The translations under genes and the position numbers were made by a program. Positions 31,148-41,375 of a stretch of DNA of 64,000 bases are shown one piece after another. The stretch is from contig CP079103.1 of the NCBI GenBank assembly GCA_019285755.1, positions 868,001 through 932,000 on the forward strand, written 5' to 3'. This DNA comes from Chitinophaga sp. E66. GTDB taxonomy: Bacteria; Bacteroidota; Bacteroidia; Chitinophagales; Chitinophagaceae. Positions within the stretch are counted from its first letter, which is position 1; the number at the start of each line of letters is the position of its first letter. The notes beneath the pieces are model-generated. The model ran no database searches. It saw only the letters and a list, made by a program, of their open reading frames with translations, and was not told the origin of the DNA.

Positions 31148-32100
31148 TGAAACAGTTTATTTCCGTTGAGGATGTGCCCAGCGTCCCACGTATGGTGGAG
31201 CTCGCATTGGAACATAAAAAGAATCCTTTCAAAGAAAAAGGCCTGGGAGAAAACAAGACCCTCGGCATGATATTCCTCAACCCCAGCCTCCGCACCCGCC
31301 TCAGTACGCAGGTTGCAGCCAGGAACCTGGGCATGGAAGTAGTCGTGTTCAACATCGATAAAGAAGGTTGGGCCCTGGAAATGAACGATGGCGTTGTCAT
31401 GAACGGCAATACCACCGAACACGTGAAGGAAGCCGCCGCCGTTATGGGTCAGTATTTCGATATCCTGTCCATCCGCACCTTCCCCGGTCTGAAGAATAAA
31501 GAAGAAGACTACACGGAAAAATATATCAACCAGTTCATCAAGTACGCCGGCAAGCCGGTGATCAGTCTCGAAAGCGCCACGCTGCACCCGCTGCAGAGCC
31601 TCACAGACGCTATCACCATCCGCGAACAATGGAACCAGCCCCGCAAGCCGAAAGTGGTGATGACATGGGCTCCCCACGTTAAACCGCTCCCGCAGGCAGT
31701 TCCCAACTCCTTCGCGCAGTGGATGAACGCCTGGGACGAAGTGGACTTCTCCATCGCGCATCCCGAAGGCTACGAGCTGGACCCGAAATTCGCAGGTAAC
31801 GCGAAGATCTGTAACAACCAGCAGGAAGCCCTCGAAGGCGCTGATTTCGTATACGTGAAGAACTGGTCGTCTTACACCGACTATGGCAAGATCCTCAACT
31901 CGGATCCCGCCTGGATGGTGACCAACGAGACGCTGAAAAATACCAATACCGCCAAGGTCATGCACTGCCTGCCCGTTCGCCGCAACGTGGTGATCGCAGA
32001 CGAAGTGCTCGACGGGCCGCAGTCTATCGTGATCCCCGAAGCGGGCAACCGTACCTGGGCCGCGCAGGCTGTGATCAGTGAAATCTTAAAAAACCGCTGA
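31147..32100 (+). CDS. argF': N-acyl-L-ornithine carbamoyltransferase (acetyl- or succinylornithine type)
   Basis: An intact 317-residue transcarbamylase. Bacteroidota and Xanthomonas use acylated ornithine here in place of free ornithine. Carbamoyl-phosphate motif NPSLRTRLSTQ is at residues 45-55, HPLQSLTDA near 156, and MHCLPVRRNVVIADEVLDGP near 274. The residue that separates the two characterised types (Glu92 in the Xanthomonas acetylornithine enzyme, Pro90 in the Bacteroides fragilis succinylornithine enzyme, as I recall the literature) aligns by eye with Thr90 in NGNTTEH. The acyl group is therefore open. Start and stop overlap argD and argB by one base each. Confidence 0.93.
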   Translation: MKQFISVEDVPSVPRMVELALEHKKNPFKEKGLGENKTLGMIFLNPSLRTRLSTQVAARNLGMEVVVFNIDKEGWALEMNDGVVMNGNTTEHVKEAAAVMGQYFDILSIRTFPGLKNKEEDYTEKYINQFIKYAGKPVISLESATLHPLQSLTDAITIREQWNQPRKPKVVMTWAPHVKPLPQAVPNSFAQWMNAWDEVDFSIAHPEGYELDPKFAGNAKICNNQQEALEGADFVYVKNWSSYTDYGKILNSDPAWMVTNETLKNTNTAKVMHCLPVRRNVVIADEVLDGPQSIVIPEAGNRTWAAQAVISEILKNR

Positions 32101-32897
32101 TGGCTGGCAAGGAAAAAGTATTCGTAGTAAAAGTGGGCGGGAATGTCATTGACAATCCCGCCCTCCTTGATAAGTTCCTGGCGGTTTTCGCGCAAGTGCC
32201 CGGCAGGAAGATCCTCATCCACGGCGGCGGCAAGATCGCCACACGGATCGGGGATAAGCTGGGTATCGAATCGAAATACGTGAACGGGAGAAGGATCACC
32301 GACGCTGAAACGGTAGACGTGGTAACGATGGTCTACGGCGGTCTCGTCAACAAACAGATCGTCGCTAAGCTGCAGGCGGGTGGCGCCAATGCCATCGGAC
32401 TCACAGGCGCGGACGCCAATATCATCCCCGCCGTGAAACGCCCGGTAAAGGACATCGACTACGGCTTCGTAGGCGACATCCCCGCAGGCAACGTACAGAC
32501 CGCTCCGCTGCAATTGCTGTTGGATGCGGGCCTCACTCCTGTAATGTCGCCGCTTACGCACGACGGCAAAGGCCAGATACTCAATACCAACGCCGATACC
32601 ATCGCCTCTTCGCTGGCCGTAGCCCTGGCTGCCCATTACGACGTCCGCCTCATTTTCTGTTTTGAGAAGAAAGGCGTGCTGCGCGATGCGAATGATGATG
32701 ACTCGGTGATCAACCTGATCAACAAAGACGTGTACCAGGAGCTCATGGCATCGGGCGCATTGTATGACGGCATCCTTCCCAAGCTGGAGAACGCTTTTGC
32801 GGCGATCGGCAACGGGGTGAAGGAAGTGCTGATCGGGCATGCGGACGATCTGCTCCGTAATACCACTCCCGAAGTGGCCGGTACCTTAATATGCTGA
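32100..32897 (+). CDS. argB: Acetylglutamate kinase
   Basis: Phosphorylates acylglutamate, the second step of the pathway; amino acid kinase fold. Intact at 265 residues. Motifs are FVVKVGGNVIDNP at the N-terminus, ILIHGGGKIATRIGDKLG for the phosphate loop, RRITDAETVDVVTMVYGG for the acylglutamate site, and ILNTNADTIASSLAVALAA. No N-terminal extension typical of the hexameric, arginine-inhibited form is seen. The ATG overlaps the stop of the gene before it by one base, and argE begins 3 bp after it. Confidence 0.95.
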   Translation: MAGKEKVFVVKVGGNVIDNPALLDKFLAVFAQVPGRKILIHGGGKIATRIGDKLGIESKYVNGRRITDAETVDVVTMVYGGLVNKQIVAKLQAGGANAIGLTGADANIIPAVKRPVKDIDYGFVGDIPAGNVQTAPLQLLLDAGLTPVMSPLTHDGKGQILNTNADTIASSLAVALAAHYDVRLIFCFEKKGVLRDANDDDSVINLINKDVYQELMASGALYDGILPKLENAFAAIGNGVKEVLIGHADDLLRNTTPEVAGTLIC

Positions 32898-32900
32898 AAT

Positions 32901-33973
32901 ATGTGGAATCAACAACGCTATGAAGACGCCGTTCAGCTCCTGAAATCGCTGATCGCCATGCCTTCCTTCTCCAGGGAGGAAGACGGTACCGCAGCGATCC
33001 TGGGGCGCTTCATGGAAGAGCATGGCGTACGATATAACCGTCACCTCAATAACATCTGGGCGCTCAACCGGCACTTCGATCCGGCGAAGCCCACCATCCT
33101 CCTGAACTCCCATCACGACACCGTTAAGCCCAACCCGCAATACACCCGCGACCCGTTCGATCCCGCCGTGGAAGACGGTAAGCTCTTCGGCCTCGGCTCC
33201 AACGATGCCGGCGGTTGCCTCGTAAGCCTCCTGGCGGCGTTCCTCCATTTCTATGAAGTGGAAAACCTTCCTTACAATATCGCTATCGCCGCCACCGCGG
33301 AAGAAGAGATCAGCGGCATCAACGGCATCGAAAGCATCCTCCACCTGCTTCCACAGATCGATTTCGCCATCGTGGGAGAACCCACGAAAACGGACCTCGC
33401 TGTTGCGGAAAAAGGGCTCATGGTGCTGGACTGCGTGGCGCATGGCAAAGCCGGTCACGCCGCGCGGGACGAAGGCGATAATGCCGTATATCATGCGCTC
33501 GACGATATCAACTGGTTCCGCAACTACCGGTTCCCGAACGTCTCCGACACGCTGGGGCCGGTAAAGATGAGCGTAACCGTGATCCATACATCCAACAAAG
33601 CCCACAACGTAGTGCCGGCGGAATGTTCGTTTGTGGTGGATTGCCGCGCAACGGACCAGTACACGCTGGAAGAAATGCTCGAAACGATCCGCGCAAACGT
33701 GAAGTGCGACGTGACCCCCGCTCCATGCGCATGCGGCCCTCCTTCATCCCGAAGGAGCACCCGCTCGTACAGGCAGGTATCGGGTTGGGAAAACAATTAT
33801 ATGGTTCACCCACTACGTCTGACCAGGCACTGATCCCCGCCACCTCCGTTAAAGTTGGCCCGGGCGACAGCGCCCGCTCGCATTCGGCGGACGAGTTCAT
33901 TTATCTCGACGAGATCCGCCAGGGCATCGATACCTACATCCGCCTGCTGTCTGTCGTGAATGGCGTAATTTAG
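32901..33973 (+). CDS. argE: M20 family acylornithine/acylcitrulline deacylase, ArgE-like (frameshifted)
   Basis: A zinc-dependent M20 deacylase that should remove the acyl group after carbamoylation, giving citrulline for argG. Metal and catalytic residues are seen in LLNSHHDTVKP, GLGSNDAGGCLVSLLAA, ATAEEEISG and FAIVGEPTKTDLAVAEKGL. After a shift near 33715 the C-terminal part holds GPGDSARSHSADEFIYLDEI with the last metal His. Rebuilt length is about 357 residues. Whether it prefers acetyl or succinyl substrates follows the same open question as the carbamoyltransferase. Confidence 0.9.
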
Positions 33974-33991
33974 AGGACGTTTTAAAAAGGA

Positions 33992-35326
33992 ATGAGTATG
34001 AAACTTTGGCAGAAAGATAAAGCCTCCCTCGCCGCGGTAGAACAGTTTACCGTAGGCCGCGACCGTGAAATGGATGCCTACCTGGCGCCCTTCGACGTGC
34101 TCGGCTCGCTGGCGCACATCGCCATGCTGGAATCGGTAGGGCTGCTTCCCGCGGAAGATCTGGCCGTACTGCAACAGGAACTGAAGAAGATCTACGCAGA
34201 GATAGCCGCGGGGAACTTCGTGCTGGAAGACGGGGTGGAAGATATTCACTCGCAGGTGGAGCTGCTGTTGACCCGCCGCGTGGGCGAGTCCGGCAAGAAG
34301 ATCCACAGCGGCCGTTCCCGGAACGACCAGGTGCTGGTGGATCTCAAACTGTTCCTCCGTCACGAGCTGGAAACTATCGTATACGAAACAAAAGAACTGT
34401 TCGACCTGCTGCAAACGCAGAGCGAAAATATAAAGCGCTCCTCGTACCCGGATACACCCACCTCCAGATCGCTATGCCCAGCTCCTTCGGGCTGTGGTTC
34501 GGCGCTTACGCCGAAAGCCTGGTGGATGACCTGATCATGTTGCAGGGCGCTTACCGCGTAGTGAACAAGAACCCCTTGGCTCCGCAGCTGGCTACGGTTC
34601 CTCCTTCCCGCTGAACCGCACTTTGACCACGCAGCTCCTGGGCTTTGAATCGCTGAACCATAACGTGGTGTACGCACAGATGGGCCGAGGTAAAACGGAG
34701 AAGCTGGTATCTTTCGCACTGGCAGGTATCGCCGCTACTGTATCGCGCATGGCGATGGACGCCACGTTGTTCATGAACCAGAACTTCGGCTTCATCAGTT
34801 TCCCGGACGAACTGACGACCGGCTCATCCATCATGCCCCACAAAAAGAACCCCGACGTATGGGAGCTCATCCGCTCGCATTGCAACAAACTGCAGGCGCT
34901 GCCCAATGAGATCGCCATGATGACGTGAACCTCCCTTCCGGCTACCACCGCGATCTGCAGCTGCTGAAGGAAAACCTGTTCCCGGCATTCGCCACCCTGC
35001 GCGACTGCCTCCGGATGAGCCGCCTTATGCTGGAGAACATCCGCATCAAAGAGGACATCCTGAAAGATGAAAAATACCGCTACCTGTTCAGCGTGGAGGT
35101 CGTGAACCGCCTGGTGCTGGAAGGTACCCCGTTCCGCGAAGCCTACAAGCAGGTGGGCCTGGATATCGAAAGCGGCAAATTCCAGCCGGATACCGATATC
35201 CGCCACACCCATGAAGGCAGCATCGGCAACCTGCAGAACGAGGCCATCAAATCACAGATGGAAGCCGTGATCAGCGGATTCTCCTTCGCACAGGTGCACG
35301 CCGCGATCGAAAAGCTGGTTAAATAA
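33992..35326 (+). CDS. argH: Argininosuccinate lyase (frameshifted)
   Basis: Last step of arginine synthesis, fumarase/aspartase superfamily. The N-terminus (MSMKLWQKDKASLAAVEQFT) could start at either of two Mets. Motifs are VEDIHSQVELLLTRRVGE and KKIHSGRSRNDQVLVDLKL, then, after a shift near 34430, the frame ALLVPGYTHLQIAMPSSFGL. The superfamily signature TTGSSIMPHKKNPDVWELI is complete. Further shifts lie near 34590 and 34928. The protein has about 444 residues after repair. A terminator follows, closing the operon. Confidence 0.95.
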
Positions 35327-35350
35327 GTACAACTCGTATTTCCAAATACC

Positions 35351-35381
35351 AAAGGGGCCGCTTGTGAAAGCGCCCTTTTTG
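35351..35381 (+). terminator. Terminator of the arginine operon
   Basis: The hairpin AAAGGG-GC-CGCTT / AAGCG-CCCTTT with a small bulge is followed by a T-run and lies 25 bases past the argH stop. Confidence 0.75.
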
Positions 35382-35398
35382 TGCGGTATGGTTACCAG

Positions 35399-35774
35399 TT
35401 AGGCCGTGGCGAGGGTGCGGATACCTTTCCGCTGCAGGAAAGCCATAGCCGCCACCCACAGCGCCACGCCTGCGATCAGTACGCTGCCGGTGACAGAAAT
35501 GTGCGCGAATAGAAACGCAATGGCGATGAAGCTGCCAACCACCCAGGTCGTGTCCAGGAAAGTGATCCATTTAACGGCCGGTACGGTGGGGCGCTGTGCT
35601 ACAAAGAGCACGCCGGAGGCAAAGACGATCAGGAACAAGCCCACGGCCACAAAGGGAAGGGTAGTGGCGACGTTGAATATGCCTGCAGGCTACGCCGGGG
35701 AAGATGGCCAGTAACAAACCGGTTGCCAGGGAAGAAATGCCGTTGATGCGTAAGGTAGTGGTTAAAGGTATCAT
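35399..35774 (-). CDS. Small four-helix membrane protein (frameshifted)
   Basis: About 125 residues with four hydrophobic segments: ISSLATGLLLAIFPG, FVAVGLFLIVFASGVLFVA, TWVVGSFIAIAFLFAHIS and GSVLIAGVALWVAAMAFL. A frame change near 35690 separates the first from the rest. The family is not recognised. It is divergent from an AraC-type regulator 158 bp away, which may control it. Confidence 0.65.
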
Positions 35775-35932
35775 GATATTGTGTTTTGATTTGTGTGTGA
35801 TTGTTTCGTTGATACAAAAGTAGATCAACCCATCACGGCGGCTATTATCCGCAGACGACAAACCATTGTCATTTTGCGACAACCGTCGTAACTTACCCGG
35901 GCATCGGACTAACTTCGAAGAAAATAAATACC

Positions 35933-36938
35933 ATGCAGGACTTCCAGCAACAACTCCTACGCGCTTTACTGGCCTACGCCGCTCAGCGGGGCGCCGATCC
36001 CCGCCGACTGTGCGCCCTTTCCAATATCGATGCGCGCATCCTGCAACAGGGGCATGCCGTCAATGTTACCCCGGCGCAAGTGAACGGTCTCTGGAAGAAT
36101 GCGGCCCATGCCACGGCGGATCATCTCTTTGGCCTGCACTTCGGGAAGCCATGCAGCTGGCGGCGCTGGGCGTGGTAGGACAAATCATCCAGACCTCCAA
36201 TACGGTGAGCGAAGCGGTGGCGCATGCAGGGGCGCTCACGCCGTTGCTGACGGATATGTTCCGCATGCAGACCCATCACGGAGCCAAACAATTTTCCATC
36301 AGCTTTCCGGCCGATCCCGTAAAAGCGAAAGAGCATACCTATATATTCCGCCATTTCAGCGCCTTCCTGGCGGTGTTTGCCGTGCATGAACTGGATGGAC
36401 TGCTCATGCGGCGGCTGGCTCCTATATCCGCACAATTGCCCTACGATGTGGCGGACACGGCGGAGTACGAACGCGTGCTGCGTTGCCCGCTGCGTAAGAA
36501 AGGTAAAGACCTCGCCATCACTTTCGATAACAGCTGGCTGCAGCAGGAGATTCTTTCCGCCAATTATGAACTGCAGGGCATCCTCCTCAAACAGGTACAT
36601 GCGATGCAGTCCGGAGCTCAGCCGGCGGGCGATTACCATGCGCGCATCTATCAATACCTCTTGTCTAATTCCTACCTCTATTCCGCCTCGCTCGAAGCGG
36701 TGGCGGCCAATTTCAGTATGAGCCCCGCAACCTCCAGCGCAAGCTGGCAGGCGAAGGCGTAACCTTCCTCCAGATACAGGACGAAGTGCGCAAGGCCATT
36801 GCGCTCGATTATCTCCGCTCCGGCCATCATTCCGTAAAAGACATCGCGTATATGCTGGGATACAATGAATCCAGCGCTTTCCTGAAAGCCTTCAAACGTT
36901 GGACGGGCAAAACACCCGGCGAAGTGCGAACTGCATAA
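35933..36938 (+). CDS. AraC-family transcriptional regulator (frameshifted)
   Basis: About 335 residues. The N-terminal part (LLRALLAYAAQRGADPRRL, LFGLHFGEAMQLAALGVVG, TVSEAVAHAGALTPLLTDMF) matches the arabinose-binding-type sensor domain of the OruR/ArgR-like AraC subgroup. The C-terminus after a shift near 36725 is a classic double helix-turn-helix: FSMSPRNLQRKLAGEGVTF, KDIAYMLGYNESSAFLKAFK and RWTGKTPGEVR. Another shift is near 36150. It is divergent from the small membrane protein, the likeliest target. Confidence 0.88.
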
Positions 36939-36944
36939 AACGAA

Positions 36945-36971
36945 GAAGCCGGCACTTGCGGCGCCGGCTTC
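36945..36971. terminator. Bidirectional terminator between the AraC regulator and TonB receptor
   Basis: The stem AAGCCGGC / GCCGGCTT lies between convergent gene ends. Confidence 0.65.
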
Positions 36972-37002
36972 CAATTCGGGTTCGGATATGGTTTTCACAG
37001 CA

Positions 37003-39370
37003 TTACAGTCCGATTTTCACACCGGCCATAAAATTGATGCCCGCCATGGGGAAGTAGTTGTTGATCGACTTCACGGCGCCACCTTCCAGGTAACCGTAAG
37101 TATAGCCGTTAGGCGCATATTGTTTGTCGGTCAGGTTATAAGCGATGAACTGCAGGCCCAGCTCGCGGAAGATCCGTTGCGGAACGGTATACAGCAGGCG
37201 CAGGTCTGTAACGGCGTAGCCATCGAGACGGCGGTTCTTGTCCCCTGAATTATCCGGTACTGCGGGCCTACTACTTTCTCCACGATATCGGCAGAGAAAC
37301 CCTTGAACGGACGGAAGGTAAGCGTAGCGCCTCCACGAACGAAGGAGAGAAAGCGATCTCTGTGCTTTCGTAAGTCTGCGCTTTCTGGCCGCCGTTATCC
37401 CAGTCGTCGAGGTACTCGGTGAACGCGTTGATGCGGTTGCGGCTGAAGGCTGCGTTAGCCTGCACGGTGAACCAGGATGCCGGTGTGTACTGGCCTTCCA
37501 GCTCGATGCCCATGCGATAGCTCTCAGGGATGTTGGTACGGGCGTATGCGCCCACATCGTTGATCCGGCCGGTGGGCACCAGTTGGTTGCGGTAGTTCAT
37601 GTAATACACGTTGGCCGAAAGGCTCGTGTTGGAACCGCGCCAAACATAGCCCGCTTCTACGTTGCGGAGTGTTTCATGTTTAGGGGCTTCGGTCAGGCCT
37701 ACTTCGAAGTCGTCGCGGTTGGGCTCCTTATTGCCGATGGCGTAAGAGGCGTAAACGTATTGCTTGTCGTTGATGGTAAACGTAACGCCGGCTTTCGGGT
37801 TGTAGAAATCGTATTTCTTATGTTGGCGGATGTCCGGGTTTTTACGGAAGCCGTTCAGTTCATAGTTGACATGGCGGTATTGCATATCGGCAAACACTTT
37901 CAGGCGGCTGGTGATCGCGTACTCGCCTTTCCAGTACACGCTGAGATCGGTCTTGAACGCATCGAGGTTATACCAGCGATACTCCTTATCGATGCCGCCC
38001 GCTTCTGCCCAGGGTACTTTGCCATAGTGCTTACCGTCGTACTTGTTCCAGGCGCCGCCTGCGGTCCAGTTGAACTTGCCGAGGTCGTGGCGGAGGGAGA
38101 ATACGCCGCCGTAGAAGTGATTATCGAGCCAAAGCTGACGCACAAGGTCTGTGGTATGAGTAGTGTCGCCATCATGCACAGGACCGGTGATGCCATAATC
38201 GACATAGTAATCGTCTTCCCGCCAGTTTTCGTAATAGCCGCGGCCGCGGGTGTAATGCGCCGCTGCGTTGAAATGCAGGTTGTTGCGGAAGGCGTGGTTG
38301 AAGAGCAGCTGGTAATGATCCTGCTGGTAGTTGTCGGTTTCGTTATCGTAGAATCCGCCTTTGTCCATCTTCCCGTTGGGATTGTAGGTGCGGCCGAACT
38401 CTTTGATTTCTGCATCGGTGACGCCCGTCCAGGCCTGGTAGGTTTTTTCCTTGCCGGAAAAAACATTGAGGCGGAGGGAGGATTTGCCGGCGATGTATGC
38501 AAAGGAAGCGTAGAAGGATTTGAGGTCTGAAGTGGCGCGGTCTACATACCCGTTGGATGAGATTCTCGACAGGCGCACATCCGCAGTGAAGTGATCGTTG
38601 ATCAGCCCCGATCCGGCGCTGACGGTCGTTTTCCAGCTGTCGAACGAGCCGTAGGACGCGTTCACTTCCCCGTAGGCCTTATCGCGGAACTCGTTGGTAG
38701 AGAGGTTGAGCGATGCGCCGAAAGCGCCCGCGCCATTGGTGGAGGTGCCAACGCCGCGTTGCAGCTGTATGCTGGAAACGGAAGAGGCGAAGTCGGGCAT
38801 GTTGACGAAGAAGGTGCCCTGCGATTCGGCATCGTTCACGGGAATGCCGTTTACGGTGACGTTGATGCGGGTAATATCGGAACCGCGTACGCGAAGGCCG
38901 GTGTACCCGATGCCTGCGCCGGCGTCTGAATTGGTGGTAACGGAAGGCAGCTGGTTGAGCAGGAGGGGAAGGTCTTGCCCCAGGTTCTGCCGTGCGATGT
39001 CTTCGCGGTTCAGTTCCGATTTAGTAAAGGGCGAATTGGCGCCCGCGCGGAGGGAGGTGACCTCCACGGGTTTGACGAACAGCCCGGTTTCGGAAAGCTC
39101 GAAGCGGATGTTATCGGTTCCTTTGGCGAGGGTGTCTCTTACGGAAGCATATCCGATAAAGCTGGCCTGTATGATGGCGGGCTGTTGTTTAGGGAGGAGG
39201 ATGAAGCGGCCCTGCGCGTCGGTGATGGCGGACGGGCCGTTCAACACGGAGATGGTGGCGCCGGGGAGCGGTTTGCCGGTGCGCGCGTCTGACGCTGTTC
39301 CGGAGATTGATCTTTGGGCCTGTGCGGCGGTAGCGCAGCATAGCAGGGCAAAGAGCAGGAGATGTTTCAT
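37003..39370 (-). CDS. TonB-dependent receptor under TPP riboswitch control, predicted thiamine (precursor) transporter (frameshifted)
   Basis: An outer-membrane TonB-dependent receptor of about 788 residues. The signal peptide MKHLLLFALLCCATAAQAQ precedes a carboxypeptidase-like domain (ISGTASDARTGKPLPGATIS), and the plug shows VEVTSLRAGANSPFT, LPLLLNQLPSVTTNSDAG and GLRVRGSDITRINVTVNGIP. The barrel ends INNYFPMAGINFMAGVKIGL. Frames change near 37335 and 37262. A TPP riboswitch lies 114 bases upstream on the same strand, which strongly implies uptake of thiamine or one of its moieties, repressed when TPP is plentiful. This matches predicted Bacteroidota thiamine receptors. Confidence 0.9.
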
Positions 39371-39483
39371 GATCGGTTCCTGTTTATGGGATGTTTAAGG
39401 TTCAAATACAAATAGCGGAGCGGGGCCATAAAGCCGCACCGGTGTACTATCGCAATAAAAAACAGGTAAGTAGGAAATTGGCT

Positions 39484-39566
39484 GCTTACCTTTCCTTACC
39501 AGCATTACCTGGTCAGGTTCAACGGGTTTGATCTCAGCCTGATAGTAAGGCACCCCGAGGTGAAAA
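39484..39566 (-). promoter_or_regulatory. TPP riboswitch (THI element)
   Basis: On the minus strand all conserved parts of the TPP aptamer occur in order: CACCTCGGGGTGCC, the pyrimidine-sensing GGCTGAGATCAAACCCG, then GAACCTGACCAGG, TAATGCTGG and TAAGGAAAGGT. The ends pair weakly as P1 (ACCT/AGGT). The stretch between it and the receptor ATG at 39370 contains a GC-rich element that may serve as expression platform. Confidence 0.95.
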
Positions 39567-39742
39567 GGGACCGCAATGGCCCCGCATTCTGGAGCAAAGT
39601 TAGCTATAGGTGACGAATAATGGGAAATAATTTTTCGTGTATGAAAATTGCCTAAATTACATATTGTTAATCCGATACTGCTTTTTGTTTCTAATACTCC
39701 CGTAGCCAACTTTTTTTTATTTGTTAACCTAAATCAGAAACA

Positions 39743-40153
39743 ATGATCAAGATTCAATTAATCGGACATCTGGGAAAGAATGCCGTATTGCATGAAGTGA
39801 ACGGCAAGCAGGTGTTGAATTTCAGCGTAGCGCACAACGAGCGTTTCAAGAATGCGCAGGGTATCGCGCAGGAGCGGACCATCTGGGCCGACTGTGCCAT
39901 GTGGGCGCCCAATTCCGTTGGGGCTTACCTGCTGCAGGGCACGTACGTATATGTGGAAGGTGTTCCCTTCCTGGATATGTACACCACGCAACAGGGCGCA
40001 CCCGCCTGTGCATTGAAGGTACGTGTAACGAACGTGCAGCTGCTGAATCACGGTCCGCGGCCGGAAGGCAAAGCGACCGGCGAAGGAACATCGGAAGGAG
40101 GGGGCCGGGGTGTGCCCCTGACGGAAGACGTTACCGAAGAATTGCCGTTCTAG
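39743..40153 (+). CDS. ssb: Single-stranded DNA-binding protein
   Basis: An intact 136-residue OB-fold protein. It starts MIKIQLIGHLGKNAVLHEVN and passes VLNFSVAHNER and WADCAMWAPNSVGAYLLQG. A Gly-rich linker leads to the acidic tip DVTEELPF, which SSB proteins use to recruit repair and replication partners. The window has no second ssb, so whether this is the main or an accessory copy is unknown. It is divergent from the riboswitch-controlled receptor. Confidence 0.92.
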   Translation: MIKIQLIGHLGKNAVLHEVNGKQVLNFSVAHNERFKNAQGIAQERTIWADCAMWAPNSVGAYLLQGTYVYVEGVPFLDMYTTQQGAPACALKVRVTNVQLLNHGPRPEGKATGEGTSEGGGRGVPLTEDVTEELPF

Positions 40154-40190
40154 GACGGAAACCGACTATCCACATGTAATTTGATGATAC

Positions 40191-40237
40191 ACGCAGACGG
40201 CGGGTCTTAATTGACCTGTCTGTCTGCGTCATTTTTT
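40191..40237 (+). terminator. ssb: Terminator of ssb
   Basis: ACGCAGACGG-CGGGTC pairs with GACCTG-TCTGTCTGCGT with a small bulge and is followed by seven Ts. Confidence 0.8.
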
Positions 40238-40517
40238 TACCACCGGTTTGTCCTGTTGGAATTGGACAGTGCTGAAAGGTGCTGTGGTTTCATTGCGGTT
40301 GGTAGAAGGTGGCTTTTGATTGCAGTTATAAATTGCTTTTTAAGGAGAAAACACTGATGACTTTGCGAAGTATTCGTTTATGTTGCTGCGGGAATTCTCC
40401 TTTTAAGTAAAAAATATAACCTGATGTAACGTAGTGTGGTAGGTGGTTTGAGGAGATGAAGGAAATATTATTTTCAAATACTTTAAAACTTTCTTCGTGA
40501 TGCGGATTTATTTCCAT
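40238..40517. other. Intergenic AT-rich region before the first tRNA-fMet
   Basis: No gene recognised. TAAGGAGAA (about 40340) and TTCTCCTTTTA (about 40395) could pair around roughly 45 bases, but there is no other sign of an RNA gene. Confidence 0.4.
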
Positions 40518-40525
40518 TACATTTG
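40518..40525 (+). promoter_or_regulatory. -7 element of tRNA-fMet copy 1
   Basis: TACATTTG matches the Bacteroidota -7 consensus TAnnTTTG exactly, 8 bases before the mature tRNA. The upstream -33 TTG is not evident in this copy. The 26 bases before the tRNA are identical to those of copy 2. Confidence 0.6.
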
Positions 40526-40533
40526 CACCACAT

Positions 40534-40605
<72 letters not shown>

Positions 40606-40614
40606 CATTTTGAT

Positions 40615-40648
40615 AAAAGGCTTTTGGGCGTTGCTTAAAAGCCTTTTT
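40615..40648 (+). terminator. Terminator of tRNA-fMet copy 1
   Basis: An 11-bp perfect stem, AAAAGGCTTTT / AAAAGCCTTTT, is followed by T residues. Confidence 0.8.
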
Positions 40649-40708
40649 CTTTAAAGAAGATTCCAGTTGTAGCCATATTTTAGACATTGTATATTGAAAC
40701 TAAATTCA

Positions 40709-41328
40709 CTAAGGCCAATTAGTTTCTTTCCTCGGAATAAAAAAGCCTTTGATGAGATTAGGATTTCTTATACAAATTTGAATATGCGTTTTGTCAAGAA
40801 AACCGGCCCCTTTGTATAGTTCATCTCCTTCGAAGAATACGCCTCTTACTGAATCAAATGGAGGATCACCTAATATTGCTAATTGCCGGTGAATATTTTT
40901 AATGACGGCACAATCAAGTCGCCTTATTATTCTGTCATTTGAATTTTCTACTCCCTTTGGATTTGTGTTTTCTGGTAATTGAGTCCCTGCTGCTTTCGCT
41001 GTTTGTTCTAATGTTTCGTAAGAATATCTTAATAGCTCTATATACTTTTTATCAGTAAGATCCAGACAATTACCTAAACTAAATACCGCACCGATTACGG
41101 ATAATTTGTCTATCTTGACTTTGGGTGGAGGGTTGCTTGCATAGTGGTATGCCCGATCGTAATTATTCTGCCAAAAGTACATTCCATCTCCTAACCAATC
41201 CAGGCATTATTACTTTGACGTAAAGACGATTTTCCGGCTGCAATTTTATCTCGTACTTCCTGAGAGCAGCCATGGAAGCCAATTGTTAAACCGAGATCAG
41301 AGGAATATATATAATTTGTTGAGGCCAT
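40709..41328 (-). CDS. ADP-ribosyltransferase-like protein, possible toxin (frameshifted)
   Basis: About 206 residues, not firmly assigned. The rebuilt start is MASTNYIYSSDLGLTIGFHG. GFHGCSQEVRDKIAAG and WDWLGDGMYFWQNNYDRAYH resemble the His- and Tyr-bearing strands of small ADP-ribosyltransferase folds of the DUF3990 kind. The late motif VRGVFFEGDELYKGAGF could supply the catalytic Glu, ahead of KTHIQICIRNPNLIKGFF. VIGAVFSLGNCLDLTD and RRLDCAVIKNIH also look conserved. One missing base near 41195 hides the N-terminal 45 residues. It lies 47 bp after a small gene with a lysine-rich tail on the same strand, between two initiator tRNA genes, in AT-rich DNA. A toxin-antitoxin or effector role is inference. 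Confidence 0.5.
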
Positions 41329-41375
41329 ATTCAAACAATGATGGCTCAATATTATGTAAATCTTTTAGAACTAAA

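Noticed and set aside
31147..32100. Ordinary ornithine carbamoyltransferase
   Set aside because: NPSLRTRLST in place of STRTR and the EAGNRTWAAQ ending are typical of the acylornithine-specific branch.
39395..39709. A 104-codon minus-strand frame upstream of the TonB receptor
   Set aside because: It runs straight through the TPP riboswitch and encodes no recognisable protein.
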